Below, piece by piece: positions 1 to 5,476 of a stretch of 5,476 nucleotides of DNA (position 1 is its first letter; the number at the start of each line of letters is the position of its first letter). The position numbers were made by a program, and so were the translations under genes. The stretch spans positions 5,819-11,294 of the forward strand of contig DOTA01000456.1 in assembly GCA_003513015.1 (NCBI GenBank). Reading direction: 5' to 3'. The notes under the pieces are model-generated. The model had not been told where the DNA came from and did no database searches. It saw nothing but the letters and a program-made list of their open reading frames with translations. Origin of the DNA: Chloroflexota bacterium (lineage in GTDB: Bacteria; Chloroflexota; Anaerolineae; Anaerolineales; UBA11858).

Positions 1-9
1 AAGTGTGCA

Positions 10-30
10 TCCTTCGACAGGCTCAGGACG
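10..30. repeat. REP-like extragenic repeat fragment
   Basis: The stretch CCTTCGACAGGCTCAGGA with its flanks matches, from memory, a short extragenic repeat family (consensus near CTTCGACAAGCTCAGGAC) scattered through many bacterial genomes, Chloroflexota among them. Copies often occur as inverted pairs. No second arm is visible here, so a mate, if any, would lie left of the window. It lies beyond the terminator of the leftward gene, a typical place for such elements. Family membership rests on recognition, not on a search. Confidence 0.45.
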
Positions 31-71
31 CTATTATCGATAATGTCTATTAAACCAATTTGGTAAGAAAC

Positions 72-99
72 ACCCCGCCCGGCAATTGTCGGGCGGGGT
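72..99 (-). terminator. Rho-independent terminator of the lytic transglycosylase gene
   Basis: ACCCCGCCCG (72-81) pairs perfectly with CGGGCGGGGT (90-99). One G-U and one C-G pair extend this inward to a 12-pair GC-rich stem closing on an AATT tetraloop. Read on the minus strand, the stem is followed directly by a U-rich run (GTTTCTT, 71 down to 65), as expected of an intrinsic terminator for the gene ending at 183. On the plus strand the following bases (TCGTTAT) are a poorer tail. It lies about 85 bases past the stop codon. Confidence 0.85.
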
Positions 100-107
100 T
101 CGTTATA

Positions 108-123
108 CAGGAAAGCCTTCCTG
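108..123. repeat. Small hairpin in the 3' UTR of the transglycosylase
   Basis: CAGGAA (108-113) and TTCCTG (118-123) form a 6-pair stem with a 4-base loop between the stop codon at 183 and the terminator at 72-99. It would be transcribed as part of the leftward mRNA's 3' untranslated region. It may help stabilise the 3' end or have no function. The rest of 100-182 contains no open frame that looks real. Confidence 0.35.
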
Positions 124-182
124 GCCTCGAATGTTTTGGCTCTCGTTGGCGAAAATTAGCGCGAATTCGCGGTTGAACCACC

Positions 183-2594
183 TTATGGTGTGCGATCATA
201 CAACCGCCGGTAAATCGCAAAGACCTCATAAATCCCACGGATGTAATCGCGAGGCTCATCATAGCGGATAATTTCAAGGAACAGGTCAGGGTCACCGCCC
301 GCCAAATCCCACCAAATGGAGGCATTGCCCGGCCCAGCATTGTAGGCCGCCAAAGCCGGGTAGAGTTGACCATCAAAATAGTTACGCTGCTGATTCAGGT
401 AGTGTGTCCCAAAAGTCAGGCTGACTTTCGGGCGGTACAGGTCTTCAGCAGTGTAATCGGGCGGCCAACCGGCATTGGCAGCAATGCTCTGCCCGGTGGC
501 CGGGATAATTTGCATCAGGCCGCGCGCCCCCGCATTGGAACGCACAAAGCCCTCGAACAGGCTCTCTTGTCGCATCACGCTGAACAAAAATAAAGGATGC
601 AAATCATAGGCCTGGGCAATCGGGATCACCAGATCGCTGTAATAGCTACCAAAACGCACATGATTAAAATAGTCCGGGGCGTTCAAGGAAGCGGCATCAT
701 CCATCTCGTTCAAGTTAAGCACCTGCCGAGCCGCAAAAATCGCCGAACGATACAAGCCTAAATCCTGCAAGTAATTCGTCAGGCGGTACGAATCAATCGA
801 ACTGCTCAACACGTAATTGCGTAAATCTTCAAATTCGGCGCGGGCTGCTTCATAAAGCCCCAAATTCCACAACTCGGTGCCCCGGATCAAACGCGCATCG
901 TTGAGCAACGGGCCGGGGGTTGAAATATCCAAGCCTTCAGGGATGGCAAACTCTTGCCGCATCCAGGCTTCGGCCTCGGCGCGCTCCCGTTGGGGATCCG
1001 TGCCCAAATCGTACATCAAGGGCGGCGTAAAGGGTTCACGACCCACTAGCATTTCGCGGGCGCGCTCGCTGTAATATCCGGTGGGATCAAGATTGGCCGC
1101 CTCGCGCCACGAAATTTCAGCCGCGGTAGCCTCCCTCATGGCAGCATAAGTTTTGCCGATCCAAAAATAAACCGCAGAACGCTCACCAGGATAATTCAAA
1201 GCCTGCTGGAAAATTTCGAGGGCCGCGGCATAATCTCCCAGGCGATATTGACTGATCCCGGCGAGGAACACGGCCCGCGCCAGGGGTTGGCTGTTGGGAT
1301 ATTCCGCGGGAATCCGCATCCAAATTTCAGCGGCCCTCCCCAGGTTTCCGGCGCGTTCGGCCACCTGCCCGGTGTAGAACAAGAAATCGGCTGAACGGGC
1401 GTTATAGGGATTATCCCGCACAAACTTCAAAAAGGTTTCTTGGGCCTGATCAAATTGATCGAGATAGGCCCACTGGGTGTAACCTTTCTCGTCCCAAGCA
1501 TCGGCCCAGGCCTCATCATCGGGATATTTGGCGATCAGCTTATCCCAGGCGGCGATGGCTGCCTCGGGATTATCGAGGGCGCGGTAGGCCAGCCCTTTGT
1601 AGTAGAGCGCCGTGCCGGGATAATCGCCAGGATCGAGCAGGTAGCGGTCAAAAGCCGTGATCGCCAGGCTGTATTGACCAGCGTAATAATCCACAATGCC
1701 GCGGGCAAATTCATTCACAGGCTGGCCGGCCTCCACCAGTTGGATCAGCCCCAAATAGCTATCATACGAAAGCGGAAAGTTTTCAGCCGCATCGGTGTAG
1801 GCCGCATAAGCTTCTGCGGGCTGGCCCAGGGCCGTGTAAGACAAACCCATCATATAATCCATGCTGGCTTTGGTGTAATCGCTGACGGTGCGGGTGTAAA
1901 CATCGGAATAAGCCACCAATGCGGTTGGATAATCACCCAGGGCATAATAGCTGTTGCCAATTTTAATTTCGAGCGGGAGGGTATCGCCCAGGCGGGGATA
2001 GTTCATAGCGGCCTGATAGGAGGCGATCGCCGCGCGATAGTCACCCGCGGCCATCAGGGCATCGCCGCGCCACTCATAGGCATACGAATCGATCACACCG
2101 GGGCGCAAATCGAGGTAGCTCTGATAAGACGCGGCGGCTTCAGCGTAGCGGTCGAGGGCCTCGTAAACTTGCCCAAGGGAAAAATAGGTTTCGGGCAAAT
2201 GCGCAGACTCCGGAAACTCGGCGGGAACCTGACGCAGCACTTCCAAAGCGGTGCTGAACTGCCCCAGCTCATAACGCGTACGACCCAAACCCAGCAAAGC
2301 CGCGGCGCGCACTTCCGGGTCAGGATGGTTATCGAGGGCCTTCTGATATTCAGCGAGAGCGGCCTCCCAATCGCCGTTAAAGAAGGCCAGATCGCCTTGT
2401 TCCACGCGAGCGGCGGGGATGGAAGTGGGCGCCAGCGTCGGGTAGGGCGTCGCGCTGGGAAGCGCAGTCACCCTGGAAGCCGGGTCGGTTGTCTCTGTGG
2501 GGTTGGAAAACACCTGTTCGGTTGACAGGTTGCAAGCAGCGAGCAAACAGGCTATTATTGTACAGTAGATGAAATTTAACCAAGATTTTCTCAT
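183..2594 (-). CDS. Slt70-type lytic transglycosylase lipoprotein with TPR superhelix
   Basis: This 803-residue exported enzyme should cleave the MurNAc-GlcNAc bond of peptidoglycan, leaving 1,6-anhydro-MurNAc ends. The start is a basic n-region (MRKS) and hydrophobic stretch ending in lipobox L18-A-A-C21, so Cys21 should be lipidated and the protein tethered outside the membrane. A Ser/Thr/Pro-rich spacer (about 22-60) leads to many tetratricopeptide repeats (about 64-505), a linker region, and the C-terminal SLT domain (about 650-800). Catalytic Glu677 lies in MRQES, with GLMQIIPATG from 692 and AYNAGPG at 750-756. The RDYIRGIY segment near the end is typical of family 1A. E. coli Slt70 is about 645 residues, so the helical part is enlarged. 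An in-frame ATG at 2651 exists, but I chose 2594 because it gives a proper lipoprotein signal and because the promoter lies between the two. It is transcribed divergently from the coiled-coil gene pair. Confidence 0.93.
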   Translation of the reverse strand: MRKSWLNFIYCTIIACLLAACNLSTEQVFSNPTETTDPASRVTALPSATPYPTLAPTSIPAARVEQGDLAFFNGDWEAALAEYQKALDNHPDPEVRAAALLGLGRTRYELGQFSTALEVLRQVPAEFPESAHLPETYFSLGQVYEALDRYAEAAASYQSYLDLRPGVIDSYAYEWRGDALMAAGDYRAAIASYQAAMNYPRLGDTLPLEIKIGNSYYALGDYPTALVAYSDVYTRTVSDYTKASMDYMMGLSYTALGQPAEAYAAYTDAAENFPLSYDSYLGLIQLVEAGQPVNEFARGIVDYYAGQYSLAITAFDRYLLDPGDYPGTALYYKGLAYRALDNPEAAIAAWDKLIAKYPDDEAWADAWDEKGYTQWAYLDQFDQAQETFLKFVRDNPYNARSADFLFYTGQVAERAGNLGRAAEIWMRIPAEYPNSQPLARAVFLAGISQYRLGDYAAALEIFQQALNYPGERSAVYFWIGKTYAAMREATAAEISWREAANLDPTGYYSERAREMLVGREPFTPPLMYDLGTDPQRERAEAEAWMRQEFAIPEGLDISTPGPLLNDARLIRGTELWNLGLYEAARAEFEDLRNYVLSSSIDSYRLTNYLQDLGLYRSAIFAARQVLNLNEMDDAASLNAPDYFNHVRFGSYYSDLVIPIAQAYDLHPLFLFSVMRQESLFEGFVRSNAGARGLMQIIPATGQSIAANAGWPPDYTAEDLYRPKVSLTFGTHYLNQQRNYFDGQLYPALAAYNAGPGNASIWWDLAGGDPDLFLEIIRYDEPRDYIRGIYEVFAIYRRLYDRTP

Positions 2595-2601
2595 CGCAGC
2601 G

Positions 2602-2630
2602 ACTATAATCGATAGGGATACAACTGTCAA
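2602..2630 (-). promoter_or_regulatory. Near-consensus sigma-70-type promoter, leaderless start
   Basis: On the minus strand the -35 TTGACA (2630-2625) is separated by exactly 17 bases from the -10 TATAGT (2607-2602). Only 7 bases lie between the -10 and the ATG at 2594, so transcription should begin at or one base before the start codon. No Shine-Dalgarno sequence precedes that ATG, which agrees with a leaderless mRNA. The match to the housekeeping sigma factor consensus is 11 of 12 bases. Confidence 0.8.
2604..2609 (+). promoter_or_regulatory. Possible rightward -10 element overlapping the leftward -10
   Basis: A perfect TATAAT lies on the plus strand and shares its TATA core with the leftward -10 (2602-2607). 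It would start transcription near 2616 and give a leader of about 80 bases before the ATG at 2699. No good -35 hexamer lies 15-19 bases upstream and there is no extended -10 TG. I saw no better promoter for the rightward genes between here and 2699. Confidence 0.4.
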
Positions 2631-2684
2631 CAAAGACGGTTCGCAGCCCATTGGCGGTTCCCAGCAGGTTTGAACAACCCATTT

Positions 2685-2691
2685 GAAAGGA
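2685..2691 (+). promoter_or_regulatory. Ribosome binding site of the HhH coiled-coil gene
   Basis: GAAAGGA lies 7 bases upstream of the ATG at 2699 and matches the anti-Shine-Dalgarno region. It fixes the start of the gene and contrasts with the divergent gene, which has no such site. Confidence 0.75.
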
Positions 2692-2698
2692 AAAAATT

Positions 2699-3781
2699 AT
2701 GGCTACAGAAAATCAGTCCCTGATTAACATCAACCAGGCTGACGAAGATACGCTCACCCAATTGCACGGTGTAGGTTCTCGCCTGGCGCGCCGAATTATT
2801 GCCGCGCGCCCCTTTGAAAACATTGATGATTTGAAGCGCGTGCGCGGCATCAGCGATAAAGATGTGGTGCGCTTGCGCCCCTTTTTGAGCATATCAACGG
2901 AAATCCCCGTCCTCCCTGAAGAAGTTATCGCCGAAGTGGAAACCCCAGTGGAAGAAAAGGCTACTGAACCCGAGGAAACTGCCGAACCGGAACCTGTAGC
3001 GGAAGCAGAACCTGAGGTGGCTACCGAACCCGAAAGCATTGATAACCCCGAAGATATTGAGATTGAACCTGAAATTGCCAGCGAAGAGATGAAACCGGAA
3101 CCTGAGGAAGATGCCGTACTCGAAGCTTTCACGGAACCTGTAGAGGAAACCGAACCCGAGGCCGCTCCCGAAGCCAAGCCTGAGGTAGTGCCCCTTGAAC
3201 CGATTCCTGCCACGAAAACCGTAGAGGCTGCCGCTGAACCCGAAGATGAACCCCTGCCCGAGGAACTAGAACCGGTTGAAGCAACACCCGCCCCGCAACC
3301 TGCTCCAAAACCGGGCTTTATCACCCGTGGACGGGCTTTTGCCATGGTCTTTTTCGGCTGCTTCTTCACGTTGGTGTTGGCAATCGCTATCAGTTTGGGG
3401 ATCTTAGCCAGCCTCAACCGCGGACAATTGAGCTATGCCTCACCCTCCCAGGTCACAATGCTGCAAACCCAATTAAACAGCCTATCTATACAAACCACAG
3501 CGCTGACTTCCGATTTAGATGGGCTGCGCAACCGCGTAGACAACCTGGAAGCGCTTAGCGGACGCGTCAACGATCTCGAAACCGAGGTGACCAGCATCAA
3601 CGCTGACATCGGATCACTCCAGACCGACATCGCCGCCATACAAACCCAGTATGATGACTTATCAACGCAAATCGAAACCGTCAACGCCGAAATCGAAACG
3701 CTCAAATCTCAAAGCAGCCGCTTCGAGGGCTTCTTAACAGGCCTGCGAGATCTCATGAGCGGTTTGTTCCCCACCCCATAG
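2699..3781 (+). CDS. Membrane-anchored HhH protein with acidic linker and coiled coil
   Basis: This 360-residue protein has no named family that I recognise. Residues about 8-65 form a ComEA-like tandem helix-hairpin-helix unit, with INQADEDTL, hairpin GVG at 24-26, a basic RLARR run and a second hairpin GIS at 50-52. Such units usually bind DNA backbone without sequence specificity. Residues 70-205 form a Glu/Pro/Ala-rich acidic linker with no arginine and five lysines. One hydrophobic helix (about 214-239) follows basic residues TRGR, predicting the N terminus in the cytoplasm. Residues about 253-345 form a heptad-like coiled coil outside the membrane, and the protein ends shortly after. 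There is no signal peptide. It is first in a pair with the next gene (9-base gap). It may tether DNA to the membrane or be a structural envelope protein in which HhH mediates protein contacts. Confidence 0.9.
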   Translation: MATENQSLININQADEDTLTQLHGVGSRLARRIIAARPFENIDDLKRVRGISDKDVVRLRPFLSISTEIPVLPEEVIAEVETPVEEKATEPEETAEPEPVAEAEPEVATEPESIDNPEDIEIEPEIASEEMKPEPEEDAVLEAFTEPVEETEPEAAPEAKPEVVPLEPIPATKTVEAAAEPEDEPLPEELEPVEATPAPQPAPKPGFITRGRAFAMVFFGCFFTLVLAIAISLGILASLNRGQLSYASPSQVTMLQTQLNSLSIQTTALTSDLDGLRNRVDNLEALSGRVNDLETEVTSINADIGSLQTDIAAIQTQYDDLSTQIETVNAEIETLKSQSSRFEGFLTGLRDLMSGLFPTP

Positions 3782-3784
3782 GAG
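3780..3784 (+). promoter_or_regulatory. Ribosome binding site overlapping the upstream stop codon
   Basis: AGGAG overlaps the last two bases of the TAG stop of the HhH gene and stands 6 bases before the ATG at 3791. Ribosomes ending on the first gene would sit on this site, which suggests translational coupling and balanced production of the two proteins. Confidence 0.8.
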
Positions 3785-3790
3785 TAAACC

Positions 3791-4753
3791 ATGAGCACCC
3801 CCCTACCTCCCCAACCGTCTCAAAAATCGTGCCTGGAAAGGGCCGTGATCATTTTCATCCGGCTGCTCTTTGCGCTGATATTTGGCGTGGCCATCGGTGC
3901 GGGCATCTATTTTGGCGCGCAGTTGCTTTACGGGCAATATACCTCCCTCACGCAAGATTATGAAGCCCGTATCACCACCCTGGAGACCCAGCAAACCGAA
4001 GCCGGGCAAGTCGTTGCCAATCGTCTAAGTGATTTTCAAACCCGGCTGGAAACCCTGGAAGTTCAGGGCGATACCCAAAAAGAATCCCTGGCCAATTTGG
4101 AGAGCCGCCTAACCACACAAGAAGAATATCTTTCAATTCAAGCCACAGCCGTGATGGGGCAGCAAGCCACGCAAGAAGTAATCCAAGAAACCATTCTGGC
4201 GCTGCAAACCCAGATGACCACCCTGCAAACCGATTTGGAAGCGATACAAGCTGTATTAGCCCAGTTCGATGAAGATATCACCGCCCTCAACACCAACACC
4301 GCCGCCTATGCCGACAGCATCGACGCCTTAAATGCCACGGTCGCCGCGAGTGAAGCCCACCTGATCGAATTACAGCATCAGATGGTTGTGCTGCAAGCCA
4401 TGGAACTGTTGACGCGCGCCCGCCTCAATTTGGTGCAGGGCAATGCGACCCTGGCACAAAGCGACATTACCGCCGCGCGCGAATTACTCACCGAACTTTT
4501 GCCGCAATTGCCGCCTTATCAAGTAACTTATGTCACCGAAACCATCGTGATGCTCGAAGACAGCCTGAATGCCCTGCCCCAAACCCCGCTCACTGCCGCC
4601 GATCAACTGGAAAGCGCCTGGCAAATGCTGGCTGCCGGGTTGCCCACCGAAGCTGAGGCGCAAGCCGCAGCCGCTGCAGCGGAATCCGCTGCCACCCCCG
4701 AGCCAGGACAAGAAGAAACCCCTACCGCCACCCCCACCCCAACCGGCCCCTAA
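3791..4753 (+). CDS. Single-pass membrane protein with long coiled coil and helical domain
   Basis: A 320-residue protein of unknown function. A short Pro/Gln-rich N-terminal tail (2-13) precedes one membrane helix (about 18-47, containing ERAVIIF and IFGVAIGAGIYFGA). Residues about 50-203 are a long heptad-type coiled coil rich in Gln, Thr, Leu and Glu. Residues about 204-285 (starting MELLTRARLNLVQGN) look like a compact alpha-helical bundle. The tail (about 290-320) is Ala-rich, then Thr/Pro-rich, as in exported Chloroflexota proteins. The order Pro-rich tail, membrane helix, coiled coil, helical repeat resembles HemX or mitofilin-like proteins, but no heme gene is nearby and I do not assign that function. 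Its start codon and binding site are coupled to the preceding HhH gene, so the two products probably act together, perhaps through their coiled coils. Most of the protein should lie outside the membrane. Confidence 0.9.
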   Translation: MSTPLPPQPSQKSCLERAVIIFIRLLFALIFGVAIGAGIYFGAQLLYGQYTSLTQDYEARITTLETQQTEAGQVVANRLSDFQTRLETLEVQGDTQKESLANLESRLTTQEEYLSIQATAVMGQQATQEVIQETILALQTQMTTLQTDLEAIQAVLAQFDEDITALNTNTAAYADSIDALNATVAASEAHLIELQHQMVVLQAMELLTRARLNLVQGNATLAQSDITAARELLTELLPQLPPYQVTYVTETIVMLEDSLNALPQTPLTAADQLESAWQMLAAGLPTEAEAQAAAAAAESAATPEPGQEETPTATPTPTGP

Positions 4754-4760
4754 AACCACC

Positions 4761-4826
4761 CGGGCCTGCCAGTCCTTCACAAAAATCCTTGAAGCGAAGG
4801 CAAGAGGGCAAGGACTGGCAGGCCTG
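4761..4826. repeat. Long inverted repeat with nested hairpin after the coiled-coil gene
   Basis: GGCCTGCCAGTCCTT (4763-4777) is perfectly complementary to 4810-4824, giving 15 pairs. A G-U and a C-G pair extend it outward to 4761 and 4826. The 32-base loop contains a further small hairpin, CCTT (4787-4790) with AAGG (4797-4800). It begins 7 bases after the stop codon of the coiled-coil gene, so it may end or stabilise that mRNA. The plus-strand sequence after it (AAACGTTAG) is not a U-tract, so it is not a standard intrinsic terminator. It may be a REP- or MITE-like dispersed element. The remaining 54 bases to the next ATG show no convincing promoter. Confidence 0.7.
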
Positions 4827-4880
4827 AAACGTTAGCGCTCATCATTAACGCGCTGCACACCAAGGCCGCCTCAAACCCCT

Positions 4881-5476
4881 ATGATTCTCATCCCCCTCCT
4901 AAGTCTGGGCATCTTTATCCTCTGTTTAGTGGGTGCATTAATCAGTTTTCAGTATTTCACTCACTTTCAGAGCATGGTTCAGATGGATCGCGTCCATATC
5001 GTCGATCAACGCCAGCGGGCGCAAACTGCCTTGGGATATCTGGTGGCTTTTAGTTTTGCCGCTCTGCTGGCCCTCACAGGGATTCTCTACCCCGCGTTTT
5101 CTGGTTTCATCCCACAGCCCCTTCTCCCCGTGGCCACCGAACCCAACGTGCCGGATGCTCAAACCACCCTTTTGCCCGGCGAAACCCCGGGGTTTTCACC
5201 CACGCAGAATCCACCCGCTGCGACCACGGAACCGCCCCCAGAAGTAGCGCCTACACGCATTTTGCCCACCGCGCTCATTGGCAATACTGGCGGGGCGGGC
5301 GCAAACATCCGCTCGATTCCCGGGTTGGGCGGTGTGATTATCGAAGTATTGACGGATGGAACCCGGGTCATTTTGCTGGATGAACTCCAGGAAGTTGACG
5401 GTTTCGATTGGCAAAAAATCGAAATGCCCGATACGCGTGAGGGTTGGATCGTCACCCAATATTTGATCCCTGAAAA
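4881..5476 (+). CDS. Two-helix membrane protein with bacterial SH3 domain (partial, 3' end outside)
   Basis: An open frame starts at ATG 4881 and has no stop before the window ends, giving 198 complete codons. A hydrophobic helix (about 2-23), a short basic loop with RQRQR-type residues (36-48) and a second helix (about 51-73) predict a hairpin in the membrane with both ends outside. A Pro/Thr-rich spacer (about 78-128) leads to an SH3b domain (about 132-198), recognised by GANIRSIPG, a central EVLTDGTRVILL strand pair and the closing DWQKIEMPDTREGWIVTQYL. SH3b domains bind peptidoglycan or peptides in the wall. An in-frame stop at 4833-4835 and no intervening ATG support this start, though no Shine-Dalgarno site is visible, so a leaderless or weak start is possible. 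The SH3b unit appears complete, so the gene may end just past the edge. It follows the coiled-coil pair by 127 bases and may or may not be co-transcribed. Confidence 0.85.
   Translation, partial: MILIPLLSLGIFILCLVGALISFQYFTHFQSMVQMDRVHIVDQRQRAQTALGYLVAFSFAALLALTGILYPAFSGFIPQPLLPVATEPNVPDAQTTLLPGETPGFSPTQNPPAATTEPPPEVAPTRILPTALIGNTGGAGANIRSIPGLGGVIIEVLTDGTRVILLDELQEVDGFDWQKIEMPDTREGWIVTQYLIPE

Noticed and set aside
54..64. ACCAA-T-TTGGT short palindrome beside the terminator
   Set aside because: Too short to interpret.
1440..2525. A 361-codon open frame on the plus strand, antisense to the transglycosylase
   Set aside because: It lies wholly opposite a gene with clear TPR repeats, its product has no recognisable domain or sensible composition, and such frames arise from the codon use of the real gene.
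2522..2558. TTGACA (2522-2527) and TATTAT (2553-2558) on the plus strand as a promoter
   Set aside because: The 25-base spacing is too long, and both lie within the transglycosylase coding sequence.
2595..2651. Upstream in-frame ATG at 2651 as the start of the transglycosylase
   Set aside because: It would put the near-consensus promoter inside the coding region and bury the lipoprotein signal behind 19 extra residues.
2713..3417. A 234-codon minus-strand frame rich in Ser and Gly
   Set aside because: It is the complement of the Glu/Pro-rich linker codons (GAA and CCN reading as Ser and Gly), so its low complexity is a by-product of the HhH gene.
4569..4835. Proline-rich plus-strand frame at the end of the second coiled-coil gene
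   Set aside because: It is an out-of-frame reading of the Ala/Thr/Pro-rich tail and the inverted repeat, with no start signal of its own.
4834..4854. AGCGC and GCGCT as a hairpin or operator before the SH3b gene
   Set aside because: Five pairs with an 11-base loop is too weak to separate from chance.
4938..5459. Several minus-strand and alternate-frame openings opposite the SH3b gene
   Set aside because: The plus frame from 4881 has membrane helices and an SH3b domain; the others have no recognisable feature.

Overview
The window looks like a piece of a Chloroflexota genome, most likely class Anaerolineae. This is inference from style, with no marker gene present. GC content is moderate, extracytoplasmic proteins carry Thr/Pro-rich linkers, a large TPR lytic transglycosylase lipoprotein sits near a membrane-anchored bacterial SH3 protein, and a REP-like CCTTCGACAGGCTCAGGA element lies at the left edge. 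All four coding regions encode membrane-anchored or exported proteins. There is no tRNA, rRNA, CRISPR array, transposase or phage gene.

Layout. Positions 1-182 are non-coding: a REP-like fragment (10-30), a strong stem-loop terminator for the leftward gene (72-99) and small palindromes in that gene's 3' untranslated region. Positions 183-2594, minus strand, encode an 803-residue Slt70-type lytic transglycosylase lipoprotein. The 104-base gap 2595-2698 is divergent. It holds a near-consensus leftward promoter (TTGACA-N17-TATAGT) ending 7 bases before the transglycosylase ATG, which predicts a leaderless mRNA. A perfect rightward TATAAT shares four bases with the leftward -10.

Rightward, 2699-3781 encodes a cytoplasmic helix-hairpin-helix (HhH) DNA-binding domain followed by a long Glu/Pro linker, one membrane helix and an extracytoplasmic coiled coil. 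Nine bases on, 3791-4753 encodes a second single-pass coiled-coil protein whose ribosome binding site overlaps the first gene's stop codon. A long inverted repeat (4761-4826) follows. A third gene begins at 4881 and runs off the right edge: two membrane helices, a Pro/Thr-rich spacer and a bacterial SH3 domain.

How they may work together (inference). The transglycosylase cleaves peptidoglycan and SH3b domains often bind it. The two coupled coiled-coil proteins could form a hetero-oligomer spanning the envelope, with the HhH domain offering a DNA contact on the inside. This would be a cell-wall or chromosome-to-envelope module. It is the most novel reading of the window, but the sequence alone does not prove that the genes cooperate.
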